NCBI RefSeq assembly: GCF_002878395.1
Contig: NC_061120.1
Coordinates: forward strand, 94,317,163-94,381,162
Length of the DNA: 64,000 bases
Direction: 5' to 3'
Origin: Capsicum annuum
Lineage: Eukaryota > Streptophyta > Magnoliopsida > Solanales > Solanaceae
Shown here: positions 1 to 11,049 of the stretch, in pieces
Layout: the number at the start of each line of letters is the position of its first letter
Position numbering within the stretch: position 1 is the stretch's first letter
The notes under the pieces: model-generated
What the model was told of the DNA's origin: nothing
The model's database searches: none
Seen by the model: the letters and a program-made list of their open reading frames with translations, nothing else
Translations under genes and position numbers: made by a program

Positions 1-618
1 CAAGGTGAGTGCATAATATATGTAGATCAACTTAATTCATGAGATTGTGTCAGTTAGTCATGCTCTGAGATTAAATTGATAATGCCATAGAAAAGAAAAT
101 GTAGTAAGTTTGTAATTTGAAGTAAGTTAAGTATGTTAAGTTAATAAGCATATATAGTTGTTATTATTTCTTCTTATTTCCTATACATTTTTATTTATTT
201 CTTACCCAGGCCAGCCAATGATGCCTACAAGTATGTGTAGTTGTATTAACACTATATTTTCTATATTTCCTCTTAGGAATACAACCATCTTGTAGGTCGG
301 TTGGGGTTTCTATAAATACAGTGGTGATCATTCTTCAGTAGATCCTACAGTTCTACTCTTATATGGATGTTGTGTTTTGAGTCATCGTTCATTTGTTTAG
401 TGTTCTTGTACGTGTATAGACTAGGTTCTATAGTATTATGTAATTAAATTTGGCAATGTACTTTATAGTAAGATCGTTTTAAAAGAAAGAGTTTTTATTT
501 ACTAATGCTTAAGATTTAACATAATTTTTTGCAATGATTAATGGTTAGGTGGTAAAGATCTCTTATCTAGGTTAGAGTTGAGTAGTTTCCTGTATGATTC
601 ATAATTTGGGTTGTGACA
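1..618. repeat. Decayed LTR-like fragment (one end only)
   Basis: No coding region is visible. The stretch ends at 607-618 in TGGGTTGTGACA, the usual terminus of Solanaceae gypsy LTRs (compare the TGTCACGACC end at 2281, seen in reverse complement). A TATAAATA-like sequence lies near 312-319. No partner LTR was found in the window, so this is a fragment or a solo LTR whose other end lies before base 1. The LTR reading rests on the terminal motif and general composition only. Confidence 0.35.
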
Positions 619-2275
619 TCCTCAATTCTGCACATAATAAATAAAAAGTGATACTATAAATAAAAAACTACATAATTACCACTTGGTTGCCTCCCAAGAA
701 ATGCCTGAATTAACATCACAACATGATGCAATACATAGATCAATAAAATTTTCTCGATTTCTTTCTCCCCATTTTCTTTACCTAGTTGATATTTTTAGGA
801 GGATCATGATTATTATTCACTCTTTTTATCTTCGAATACCTTTTTGGCATATTATTGGTCTATTCAAACACATGCTTAAGCAAATCTCCTATCGACACCT
901 AAGAAATTTAGTGTCAGTCTTCAAATTTTCATGTGTTTTTTTAGATAAAACTATTCCATTCAAAACTTATTATTTACAACCTTTGTAATCATACACAAGT
1001 CTATTTAGTGTGAATGAGTGAAGAATGAATTATACACTTTAAATATTGCCTCATCATCATGGACCTTTGTCTTAAACTCCCTTTTTTGCCAATTAATCAA
1101 GGCTCAATCATTGACTAACATTGGTCATCCCTAAATACTTGGTACCTAATCATTTACTTCAAACTAAGATAATAAATTCACCAAGATTCAAAAACTTACC
1201 ACCTTGACAAGCTCATCGTCAATTACTTTTTTTGGTTGAACATAAGAGCGGACTGTGATTTGTGTAGTGATGATAGTTGGGTGTGTCTTTCCTAAACCTA
1301 GTGTTTGATACATAGATAAGTACATTAGGTTAATATTTCCCCAATATAACAAAACACATACCCTAACTAATCTTCCTAATTTATAAAAGAAGGGTGTAGA
1401 AGGATTATTAATATTTTGGGGGATATTTCCTAATGACATCAAACTGCGCTCCTAGGTGAGTCTAACCATCTAAAATTCTACATGCCTTTTTTTTCAAGAC
1501 ACCACTTCTCCCAAGTATTTGACATATTTGGGAATGTACCTTAAAGCCTCAATCTTAAGAATATTGATGTGATGTTTCTTGAAGATACTAAGGAACTTTT
1601 GAAAATTGTCATATTTTATGTTTTTTTGAATTTTTATGGTAGTGGCAGTGGAGGCCTCTCTATGGTAGTCTCAGATAGCTCAACAACCTCTATTTATCTT
1701 AGTTTCTCTTTCATATGTCATATCCTAGGAGTTGGTATTGCTATAAAAATTTGTGGGTAGAGGGTGGATGCTAAAAGATTTAGAGATGTTCCCCCTAGTG
1801 ACATTCCTTTCTCTTTTTGAGGCTAAAAATTTATCAACTCTATACTTGCATGTTCATCTTTATAGTTAGGAGAAGGTTGAAAAAATTATTCTATATTTCT
1901 TAATATAATTGCCATTACCTAATTTGAATTATTTTCTTTATCACTTGGTAGTGCACCTACATGCCTTGCATGTTGTGATGAAGCTTCTTTGCCCTTCATG
2001 AATCTTATGTTCATGAATGGAGTTTTTCTTTATGGTCATAATCTTAGTTTGTTTCCCCTTTAACTACTTTATTACCTCCTCCAAGAATTTCTCACCAATG
2101 GAGCTAGTTGTGTATATTATTGTCCTGGGGCCTACTAATTTCCACCCCAAGAGATGTTTGGGTGGTTTGTATAATATTTTTACAACATATAATATAAAGA
2201 TTATGCATTCAAAGTTAATACCGAGTAATCATGATTTTCACCACACTTTTCAAAAAATAAACACATTTTCTGAAC
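619..2275. other. No gene seen; old repeat, possibly an Athila/Tat-type remnant
   Basis: Short open frames here (683-988, 1188-1442, 1569-1760) have no recognisable motif and lie on both strands. Bases 684-714, read on the minus strand, resemble the TTGGGAGGCAACC-type stretch that I recall downstream of pol in Athila/Tat-type plant Ty3 elements. That recollection needs a database search. This DNA is the target into which E1 inserted: its right-hand continuation starts at 17813. Confidence 0.3.
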
Positions 2276-2280
2276 TTGAT
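2276..2280. other. Left target-site duplication of E1 (TTGAT)
   Basis: TTGAT directly precedes the outer end of the E1 left LTR, and the same five bases follow the right LTR at 17808-17812. Five-base duplications are normal for Ty3/gypsy integration. The perfect match fixes both ends of E1. Confidence 0.85.
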
Positions 2281-2770
2281 TGTCACGACCCGACCTTACG
2301 CCTAGCCGTGACAGGTATGTGAAGCCCATTATGGACCAGACACCACCCCTTTAGCCTAACCTTAAGAGCATAATGACAATAATAAAAAAAATGTGGAAGC
2401 CAAGTAAATGGTAATAAGAAAATTAATAGATAACTAAAATGAAAACTAAGAGTCAAAACAACCACCAACTCACATCTGTTCTTGAAAGCCTCTTAACTAG
2501 AATAACATCTAAGTTAGGACATGCCTTCCATTATGACCAAAAATAATCAATAAGTATCGACTAAATAAGGAAATAATAATGAATGGATAATTCCTTCTAC
2601 AATATAGAGCCTCACCACTTCATAGAAAGTCAATAAACGTGCTCAGTCATCTATCACTTCATGGAAGCAATAGAACTATCTTTGGACCCTACATCATGAA
2701 ATGATTTAGCATCTTAGAACGATCAGTGGTATAAGAACTGGCATGTAACAACGTAAAAGTTTTAAAATAA
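2281..2770 (-). repeat. E1 3' LTR, distal part (left of the E2 insertion)
   Basis: Begins TGTCACGACC and aligns by eye with 15895-16390 of the other LTR: both hold AAAGCCTCT, the CTCACCACTTCA stretch, CATCATGAAATGAT and CATCTTAGAA in the same order. Similarity stops abruptly after TAAAATAA at 2763-2770, where E2 starts. It resumes at 9505. Confidence 0.8.
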
Positions 2771-3439
2771 TGTTATTGTATCTGTATTTAATGATGAGAA
2801 TATGACTACAAAGGACTAAATCCCTTGATTTCCAAGGCAACAGCACAACTGGATTGCATCTTCACAATTGGGTCCTCTTGTGTAAAAAAGTATACAGGTG
2901 GTTATTGTAATATTAAGGTCACTTGGTCCAATAAAATTTCAACCCTAATCATTACTCAAAAATAAAAGGAAAATCATGATTCTTTATCAAGTGGTTTTTT
3001 TCAAATACAAAAAGCTGAAGAGTAAAAGTGAGGAAAGAACTCAATATCAACACTGCTCAAGTATTGCTCATATTCTTATTTCTTTTGTAAACTAAAAGAG
3101 TGAGTGTTCATGAGTGATGCTTGATATGCAAATGAATTACTCATTTGGCAAGTGTAATGAAATTTTCTCTTTTTTTTTATAGTACTTAGGTAGAGTTTCC
3201 TAAGCTTGATACTGATTAGTGTTAATTAGTTCTTAGGGTATCTTGGCAAAGTTGTCAAGGTGTGCTTTTAGTAAAGATATTATAAGAAGGGAGAGCCTAG
3301 ATTTAGGTTCCTCCCTTGAGAAAGTGGATTTTCATATTAAATCATGTGTTAAGTTCCAGTTTCATTTACTGTGTTTTTTCCTATGTCGGATTTTAAGGGA
3401 CCTGTTCCCTCACTGTGTGGTGCAACTGCTTGGGTTTCA
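2771..3439 (+). repeat. E2 5' LTR
   Basis: Starts TGTTATTGTATCTG and ends GGTTTCA, just before the primer site. It shares ordered blocks with 8749-9504: the ATGATGAG block, TCAAGTGGTTTTTT, TGAGTGTTC, ATTACTCATT, TTAGGTAGAGTT, GTTGTCAAG, and GGGACCTG near the end. It is about 90 bp shorter than the 3' copy. The 3' LTR has an extra stretch (about 9285-9345) absent here. Confidence 0.7.
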
Positions 3440-3443
3440 ATAA

Positions 3444-3459
3444 TTGGTATCAAAGTTAG
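3444..3459 (+). other. E2 primer-binding site (initiator Met tRNA type)
   Basis: TTGGTATCAAAGTTAG lies four bases after the 5' LTR end. It matches the usual plant iMet primer site TGGTATCAGAGC except for AG to AA and the last base. It sets plus-strand orientation and the LTR/interior boundary. Confidence 0.75.
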
Positions 3460-3499
3460 TTCACTCTGAAAGGTTCATACCTATATTTTCTTGGTTATC

Positions 3500-5368
3500 A
3501 TGGATTCTCCACCTAATCTAGAAAAACAGAAATCTACCACTAGACCTTTAAGATTTAATTGACAGTACTATGAATGGTAGAAAACTAGGATGTTTGACTT
3601 TATTATAGTTGAAGATAGTGAGTTGATGGACATAAAAAATACGAACAAAATATGAGATTGCTTGAGTACTAATTATTAAATCACTACTAATGTTAAGGAT
3701 TCTAAAGTATACACGCTGAACACTCAGTGTGAAACCTTCACCATGAAAGAAGGATAAACCATCCAAGAAATGCATACAAGATTCACTTCTATCATAAATT
3801 AGCTTTACTTCTTAGGAGAAGTGATTCTATTGTACAAACAAGTGAGAAAGATTCTTAGGGTTCTTCCTAAGTCTTGGGAAAGAAAAGTGGACTCTATAAC
3901 TGATGTAAGAAACCTGAATACCCTCACATTTGATGAACTGATTGGAATACTGATGACTTATAAGCTCTAGAAACAACAAGAGCTTGAGAAAAATGAAGTA
4001 AAGTGAAAAAAATATCTGGAATTGAAGGATTCAAAACATGATTAAATTGAATATGATATAGATGCTTCCTATTTGGAAAATAGAATTGTTAGAGCCATGA
4101 AGAACAATGGCCAATTCCAAAGAAAAGGTAGTTTCAATAAAAAGGGACACAATGTTGAGGAGTGTCACAAATGTTGGAGTCCTAAATATTTTATCAAGGA
4201 CAGTCCATTGAACAAATTTGATTAATATGAGTATCTCAAGATTAGAAATAACAATGTAAAGAACAGGGCCAAGGTCCCTGAAAATTGAGACAAAAAACAG
4301 CAGAAGAGTATGCAATAAAGCAAGCTCTAGCAGCATGAGGAGACTCTTCCAGTGAATCTGGTAAAGATGAAAAGACTGGAGATGTTTATAAGGTAGCAGT
4401 GGAAGACAATCCATTTATCTATGATTCCTTGTTTGCATTCACGGAAAACACAGAAGATGAAGAAGAAAAAGATGTAACTCTATTTGATATAAAGTAAAAC
4501 TAAATAACTACGCTTGTTAGTATGTTCATAGATTTTGTATATGAACTAACTACTGAGAAGTATTCCTTTGAGAAGAAACTAGAAAATCAAGAACATGAGT
4601 TGATTGCCTTAACTCTTTATATTTGTATGAGTCAACTGAATTGTTACTAAATTGAATTCTAAAATTTTTATTTGTATGAGTGAACTGAATAAGGTAAATA
4701 ATTTAGCTAGTAAAGGAAATAAGGTAGCATCAAGGCTTTTAATTAAACTTGATAAGAAAGAGACTTGGTCTGTTTGAATGAAGAGCTTAATAAATCTCTT
4801 AAATGAACTGCTTCTTCGTAGATACTTTATAATTTGACGATTCATGGTATTAATGATGGTAGAGGACTAGTCTATTAAGGAGAATTCCAACTTGTTGGGT
4901 CTAAGGGAAAGGTTACTTCTAATTTTAGAAATGAATGACGCTAACTACTGTGAACTCACTATAGAAGAGAAATACATTTGAGTGAAAGTTGTCCACATTA
5001 GATTATGTCTAAAATGAGGAGTATTGAATTCATTAAGTAGGAGAATACATATCCTAAGGGCTGCAAGTCTCTAAAAAAAGTTAAATGGAACTCTGTACCT
5101 AGATGATCCAAGAAGTATCTCATCATACCATTGTACTCCTAGTGGGAACTCAAACTTATGTGGGTTCCCGAATCCAATGTGTGATCATAAGAAAAGGGAT
5201 TGCATTAAAAAATATCTCATTGAGTGAAGTTCTTAAAAGATTAGTGATGAAAGTTCTGACTATGTTCTCTCTCTCAAGACACTTCAAGGTCGAGTTGTCT
5301 CATTTTGAGGTACTGGAATTCAAAGGACTGTTTCCTTGGACAATTTTAGTTGAAAGTTCCATCAAATA
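3500..5368 (+). pseudogene. E2 gag and protease/pre-integrase stub (broken)
   Basis: Start chosen at the ATG 45 bp after the primer site, beginning MDSPPN, which is followed by a copia-gag-like segment with early stops. A zinc knuckle lies at 4163-4206, reading C-H-K-C-W-S-P-K-Y-F-I-K-D-S. The first two Cys are intact but the His reads Tyr and the last Cys reads Ser, so RNA binding would be lost. An acidic stretch follows (about 4390-4490). Near 5210-5350 the reading DESSDYVLSLKTLQG resembles the stretch after the protease Asp-Ser-Gly site in Sireviruses; the Asp-Ser-Gly site itself is destroyed. Coding similarity ends there. Many stops and shifts; no function expected. Confidence 0.6.
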
Positions 5369-6689
5369 GCGGTGCAATCTTTAAGGATTAAAGGAAGAGT
5401 GCTAGTGGTGATGAAGATGATAAGAAAAAAGATTAAATAAGTATATAAGAATGGTGATGACATAGATTACTAGTCACTGATCCTAGAATAAGTTGAAGAT
5501 TGAACTAATCAAATTGACCTGACATAACATGTAAATCTCTGATTTCTCACAAAATCTTGCTAGGATAAGGAGGGAGGTGTCCTCGAAAACTAGGTGCATG
5601 TGATTTTCACTCAGTACTATACCCTTCTAGGTATATACACCCATATGAATAACTTTGGAGGAGAACAATTAAAGTAAACACAAGTACAAAATTCAGTCTA
5701 TACGAGAGGGAACTGGTCTCAACTCCCAGGTTAGAAAAAAAATTATTTTCCTTAAAAATTCATTAAACCCTTATTTAAAAAGGCCACATGTCTTCTTTTA
5801 TCTAAAAAAAAGTTGTACATTCAAAAACAAATATGAAGAGTCACACCTTTAGTGATTAAATTCATCAGTCCAAAAAGGTTCCTCTTAAATGCCAAATGGT
5901 CATCTCCTTAATTACAAAATCAAATCCTATATATTTTATTCTACTTTTAAACAACTTAGAATATCCTTCTAAAGTATTCAATCTTTGAACTAAACTGCTT
6001 CTTCTTCTTCTTTTCCTTTAAAAAAAGGAAAAAAAATTCAAAATGGCATAAATTCCATCCTCTTCACCACTCATGAAAGAATTATCTTTTGATCTTCCTC
6101 AAGAATTAAAAAGTATTTTACTCATCACACCTTCCCCTAAAATTTTAGATATCCCAAGTGAAACAACTTCTGTCAAAAATAATGCACCATTAAAGATCTT
6201 GCTGAGATAGACTTGAAAGTTTAAATCAAGGATCTGACACACTAATTGATCAAGAAACCTCTCAATTAGAAATTCCCCTTTCTCAGAAGAACAAAAATTT
6301 TCAAAAATTGCACAAATATCTTTCACTCTAAATGATTGGAGGATAATAAAATCTCAATGAACTTACCAGTACCTAGTTCACATACCCCTTCTATGTCAAA
6401 CCTAATCGCTTCTCAATTTGTCCGATGAAGGTGTTCATGTAGGGAAATCTAATTTATTTAGTAGTGTAAACATGGTAGCTGATAATTTTCTTCTACTTGA
6501 TTATGATACCAAGGAAAGTTTAGTATGTGCAAAGAAGAATATAATAATATAAAAGGATAATTTAACAAAGGATAGGTGTTTATATTACCTCCAAATAGGG
6601 AAGATGAAGAAGTTGAGGATGAATAACATCTAAATGGGAAAATGAATAAACTGAGGGATAGTAAAGAAAATGGGAAAATGATTGACACT
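5369..6689 (+). other. E2 interior spacer; pol apparently deleted here
   Basis: No integrase, RT or RNase H motif was seen on the plus strand. The start (5372-5445) reads as a lysine- and aspartate-rich segment like a linker rather than an enzyme. A CTT-rich tract lies at 5998-6015. The minus-strand frame at 6099-6326 has no motif I recognise and is treated as chance. Confidence 0.45.
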
Positions 6690-8260
6690 GGTGTACAAGT
6701 TATAAGATCTTATCTACTAGGGGGTCTGAAAATAAATTTCTAGCAGATGCCACGAAGGAAAGTAAGTCTTCCACCACTAAAAGAAGAAGACTCAAAAAGT
6801 ATACGACAGAGGAAGAAGAAATTTTTAAAGTTGTGGAGATTAGATAACATGAGCATACTAATTCTGATATTGTTATTGCAACTAAGAAGAAGAGACAAGA
6901 AGTTTATGTTACTAAATGGACCAGGTCCTCTTCTCCAAAGTATGGTAGTCCTCTTGTATACAAACAAAAATATATTACTGTCAAAAGAATGAAAGTTTCT
7001 AAGAGACCTGGTTCAAAGAAAAGAAAAGTTGATGAAAAAGAAGAGCCAAGTAATGATCCTAAAAGAAGAAAGAAGGAAGAGTAAAAATGATATGTCTAGA
7101 AAAATAAGTATTGAAAACTTAAAAACAAAGAAGGTTTTGTCAAAAATAGTTTTTGATCCTAGAATTTTTAAAGAAGCCTGGGATGGAGTAGTTAGTACAA
7201 TATGTTAGGCACCAAGGATGGATACATCTATTTAAGAAAACAGAACCAGTGGTCTTTGAAAATGAGGTATTACACCATGGAATTCTCAAAAGATGGGCTA
7301 TGTTTTAATGCCCTGGTGCAAAAAGAAAGCTTATCAATCAAGATAAAGAATCATTGGGAAAGATCTTTGACGTACCTAAAATAGGTTTGAGGATAGTTGT
7401 GAAGCAGTAACCCTTAATTGAGTTCATGATCACTGTATCAAAAGTAGGAGAGACTTCCAAATCTACAGTGAAAAAGAAATTTATGATAAGTGAGTATTAG
7501 TATTTGAATTTATTAATAAGGACCTATTTCCAAGATCTAAAAATAAACCAATTTCTTCTGGAATTGACTTGTTTCTGATTGCAAACTTTAGCAAGTTTAA
7601 TTGATAAGTCTTTCTACTTTAATGATAGATCATATGCATAAACTAGTTCTTTAAAAGGAAGAAAAACATGGAATTCCTTATGGATATCTCTTTAAAAAAT
7701 TATTTGAACATTATGGTGTGGATGGAACTAAGGGAACCCCTGGAATAACTAAGAAGATGTTCAGTCTGAAAACTCTTATTTAGAATGAATGCATAGAGGT
7801 CAAAGCTTGTTCGGTGACTCAAGTATATGAGTTTCTAGTTGTTTTAGAAAAGATGAGAATAGAAATGGAAAAGTTAAGGATCAAGTTGGTTTCCAAATAT
7901 GCTAAGATAGTGCACATGAAGTTACAGAACCAGCTGCTTCAGAAACACTTATGGAAAAAAATATTGATCTCAAAATGAAAGTGGTACAGTTAACTGGTAA
8001 AATTAAAGGACTTAATTAAAAAGTAAAGGTACACACCAAACAGTTGTTAGATGCCCATGTCGATGATAGTGCAATAGTGGAGATATTGATTAAGTCTTTT
8101 CACCAATGCCTCCGTTTACCTAAACCCTACTATCCCTTTTCCCTCATCAACAATTTGTCAATTTCATGTCCTGATTCTAATATTGGCTTTTCATTAGTGT
8201 TGCTTATGTTGATTATTTTAACTTGCTGCACTGATACTAGCTCTTATGAATGAATGAATC
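6690..8260 (+). pseudogene. E2 env-like / 'putative plant transposon protein' region (broken)
   Basis: A basic stretch (about 6990-7085, with KRKVDEKEE and several Lys/Arg runs) is followed at about 7150-7400 by segments reading FDPRIFKEAW and EFSKDGLCFNALVQKESLSI, then a frame-shifted KIFDVPKIGLR-like stretch. This order resembles the env-like ORF of Solanaceae Sireviruses and the domain often labelled putative plant transposon protein. That is pattern memory, not a search result. At least two shifts and several stops interrupt it; the longest single frame is 60 codons (7202-7384). Whether such proteins act as envelopes is not established. Confidence 0.4.
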
Positions 8261-8730
8261 TTATTTTGAGTATCTCATTTGTCTTATTTATTTGAAAGTT
8301 GTTCTTTATTTTATTGGTTCCCTAGTGGCCATGAGTTAACTAACCCGTACTTAGATTTGATCTTGTTTTATTGTTATTCCTTTTTAATGATGCAAAAAGG
8401 TAAATACTAACTTTATGTGTGCTCATGTTGTGGCATATTGATAGGGGAATAAATGATGGTGATGTTGATAGGGGGATTAAATAATGATACATGTTGATAG
8501 AGGGAAGTATGATAAAGCATTATGGGGAAGCAAATGAATTGAGTTTTTTCTACAAATGAATTGGCTATGTTCTACAAATGTCAACAAGGGACCATGTCCC
8601 TAAGTTTCATGATGATAGAAACATGATGTTTCATGAAAGGGTGAACATTCATCTTTAGTATTAGTAATCACATTGATTAAATTTTATGAATGTGTATTGA
8701 CTCTCAAAACTATATGGTTGTTTTTTCTTC
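8261..8730 (+). other. E2 3' untranslated region
   Basis: No reading frame of note. It contains repeated short TGATAGGGGGA/TGATAGAGGGA-like units (8440-8510) and the near-palindrome GGGACCATGTCCC at 8588-8600, which echoes GGACC-GGTCC motifs elsewhere in E2. Confidence 0.45.
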
Positions 8731-8748
8731 AACAAAAAGGTTAAAATA
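8731..8748 (+). other. E2 polypurine tract (decayed)
   Basis: AACAAAAAGGTTAAAATA sits directly before the 3' LTR, where the plus-strand primer is expected. In related Sireviruses this place usually holds an AAAAAGGGGGAGA-like tract; here the G run has been lost. Confidence 0.5.
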
Positions 8749-9504
8749 TTTGGTATCTTTTATTGATGATGAGCAGATGACTACTTGGGACAAGGTCCAT
8801 GGATGTCCATGGCACCAGTACAGCTGGCACGCATCTACATAGTTTTGTCCTCTGGTGTAACAAACAGTGCATGTGGTATTTATACTATTGAGGGAACCTC
8901 GTCTAATTGCATCTTTACCATGATCATCACTCAACATTAAAAGAAAAAGTATGCTTCTTTGTCAAGTGGTTTTTTGCAAATTAAAAGAGTGAAGAGAGGA
9001 AAAAGGGAAGAAAATGGTTACAACATTGTCCATGTATTGCTTATGTTATTTATTCTTTTGTAAGACAAAAAAGTGAGTGTTCTTTAGCGAACCCTGATTT
9101 GCAACCGAATTACTCATTCTATAAAAGTAATAAATTTTTCTTCTTGATTGAGAAGGATTAGGTAGAGTTGCCATTGTCCACAATTGATTAGAGCTAATCA
9201 GCGTTAAGGGTTCTTGGGAGTGTTGTCAAGATGTGATTATAGTAGAGTTACTACAAGCAGGAGGAGCATAAAGTTAGGTTCAATGGAGCCTGTAGTTAAA
9301 ATTTTGATTATAGTGAAGGTTTGGTTACTTGTTAGAAAAATCCGTATTTTTTCCTCTCTTGAGCAAGGCAGTTTCCATGTTAAATCTTGTGTTATTTAAG
9401 TTTCCTGTACTATGTTGAATTCCTTGTTCTTTTACTATGTCTTTACCTGTGACTAATTTTGAGGGACCTGGTCCATTACTTTGTGGTTCAAGCCCCATGT
9501 TTGG
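8749..9504 (+). repeat. E2 3' LTR
   Basis: Starts at about TTTGGTATC and ends at about ATGTTTGG, where the 5' LTR has GGTTTCA. GGACCTGGTCC is at 9464-9474, near the 3' end. TATAAAAG at about 9120-9127 could be a TATA box, but the matching place in the 5' LTR lacks it. The exact left boundary is uncertain by a few bases. Confidence 0.65.
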
Positions 9505-10922
9505 AAAAATACCATGTCCAAAATTAGTCAATGTTGAATGCATGCATTCATATAAACATATGAAGGATGTCGGGATAGGGTAAATGGTCATAAAGATGAG
9601 TGCATTAAAATCATTAGTCTGTACTTTGTAGCTCGATCCATCCTAAAGGCACCTATGGGCTATATGAGCTTAGCTACCCCTGCTGCAAAAGCCCTGTTGC
9701 GTGTTAGCCGCACGAACCAAAGAAAATCCGTGGGAAAACAAAAGCAACCATGGTCAATAGCCATCCCACATATATATATCAAGTGTTCATCAAGAACATG
9801 GGCATATACACCGCTAATGCCGTCAAATGTTATTTCCAATGTTTAGTGCCCCAGGAATTACAAATCTTCATAGTGGGCTACATAACCCCCTTTAGGACAA
9901 ATTAATAAAATTTGCACATATAAGAAACCAGTATCCCGAGAGGCAGTCATTAAGGCCCACTTGATATCGTCATACCAATATTCTTTCTAGCTAACTTAAA
10001 CATGCAAAACCAATCCACATAACCACATTGACTCACAAGTTCAATGTAAACTATAAACTATGGCCACTAAGGCCATCTAAATCCATTTTAATATCCATTA
10101 ATCCAATGCTTTGAGTTCAAAAGCAAGTAAACCACGCAATTTGTTCATATTCAAAACAAGATTATAAAGTGGGTTGAGGTTAATGCAAATTCCAAGCCAA
10201 GATTCATCAAATGTCGAAACCCACGTCGTACATTCCAACCATCTAAACGATGTACTAATTAGTCCTAAAAACATCAATTTAAGACATGAATAATCAATTT
10301 AAAATATCAGACAAGTAATTAAACCAATAACAACTAAATCCCATCAACCCAATTTCAAAACCCACAACTTAAACCATATGAAAATTCATTAAATTTATGG
10401 CACAGTGTAAAATTAAAGTTTAGGGAAGTGAAATATGACTAAAAGACACAAGAAATTGAAGTCAATTTGAGGTTTGGAGCTCGGATGATGAATTCTCTGT
10501 AAAACCCTTGAATATTCTTGGGTTTTTAGTTTTAAGAGAGAATGGATTATTTTGATTTTTGGAAACTTAAGAAAAGAGTTTTATTTTATGTTTAAAGGTA
10601 GTATAAGGGGTAAAAGGACCAAAATCCCCTCACCCCAAGTAAAATAAATACTTGAAAAAATCAACACACTGGGGTGGCACGCCGTTATCGCACAGGTTAT
10701 CCTTTGTGCCACGCTAATATCGCGGAGGCTAACCTCTGTGATATAATAATACCCTAGACCTTCACTACCATCGGGTGCCAAAATGTCCCTGAACCCCTTC
10801 AAATAAATAAAAAACATTCCCCAAATTCAGTTTTTACATTCCTAAACATAAATCAAGTAAAAAATTGATGTTACACAAGCGGGAAGGTAAAAAATAAAAT
10901 GATCAAAATTTGCAGTCTTACA
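9505..10922 (-). repeat. E1 3' LTR, proximal part (right of E2)
   Basis: Aligns by eye with 16390-17807 of the intact LTR: shared CTCCTAAAGGCAC-like, GGCAATAGCCATCCCA, CAATTTGCACATATAA, GAGTTGAGGTTAATGC and CTCACCCCAAGT blocks in order. It ends TCTTACA at 10922, matching the other copy's end at 17807. Plus-strand frames at 9655-9846 and 16585-16809 are the same LTR segment and not genes. Confidence 0.8.
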
Positions 10923-10941
10923 TTATGTCCTTTTTAGGATC
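10923..10941 (-). other. E1 polypurine tract (minus strand)
   Basis: Read on the minus strand this is GATCCTAAAAAGGACATAA, directly before the 3' LTR start TGTAAGACT. Just upstream is ACGAATGATCC, a stretch also present before the E3 tract (27221-27230) and, slightly changed, before the E5 tract. The purine run is partly eroded. Confidence 0.6.
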
Positions 10942-11049
10942 ATTCGTCCCCAAATGATGAGTTATGACACTTTTAGCATGAGAATATAAAGAAGAAACTA
11001 AAATAAATTGAAAACCCAGAAAGTGACAAGAGAAAAATAAAACTATACC

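Larger units (their letters stand above)
2771..9504 (+). mobile_element. E2: Sirevirus-like Ty1/copia derivative lacking most of pol, nested in the E1 LTR
   Basis: Two related LTRs (2771-3439 and about 8749-9504) flank an interior of about 5.3 kb. The interior starts with an iMet-type primer site, then a copia-like gag with a zinc knuckle, a protease/pre-integrase stub near 5210-5350, a spacer, an env-like region (about 6690-8260) and a decayed purine tract. No integrase, reverse transcriptase or RNase H motif was seen between the stub and the env-like region. Flanking five-base repeats are AATAA (2766-2770) and AAAAA (9505-9509), a degenerate duplication. The gag-to-env order on one strand and the LTR style fit Sireviruses. 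It could not move without a helper. Confidence 0.7.

Noticed and set aside
683..988. 101-codon plus-strand frame near the left edge
   Set aside because: No recognisable domain; it lies in repeat-like DNA with a possible element on the opposite strand.
2017..2322. 101-codon plus-strand frame
   Set aside because: It crosses the E1 LTR border at 2281 and has no motif, so it cannot be an old gene.
4031..4414. 127-codon minus-strand frame rich in Leu and Ile
   Set aside because: It is the complement of E2 gag around the zinc knuckle; the hydrophobic look comes from the AT-rich complement of Lys/Asn codons.
9325..9591. 88-codon minus-strand frame
   Set aside because: It runs from the E2 LTR over the insertion border into the E1 LTR, so it is accidental.
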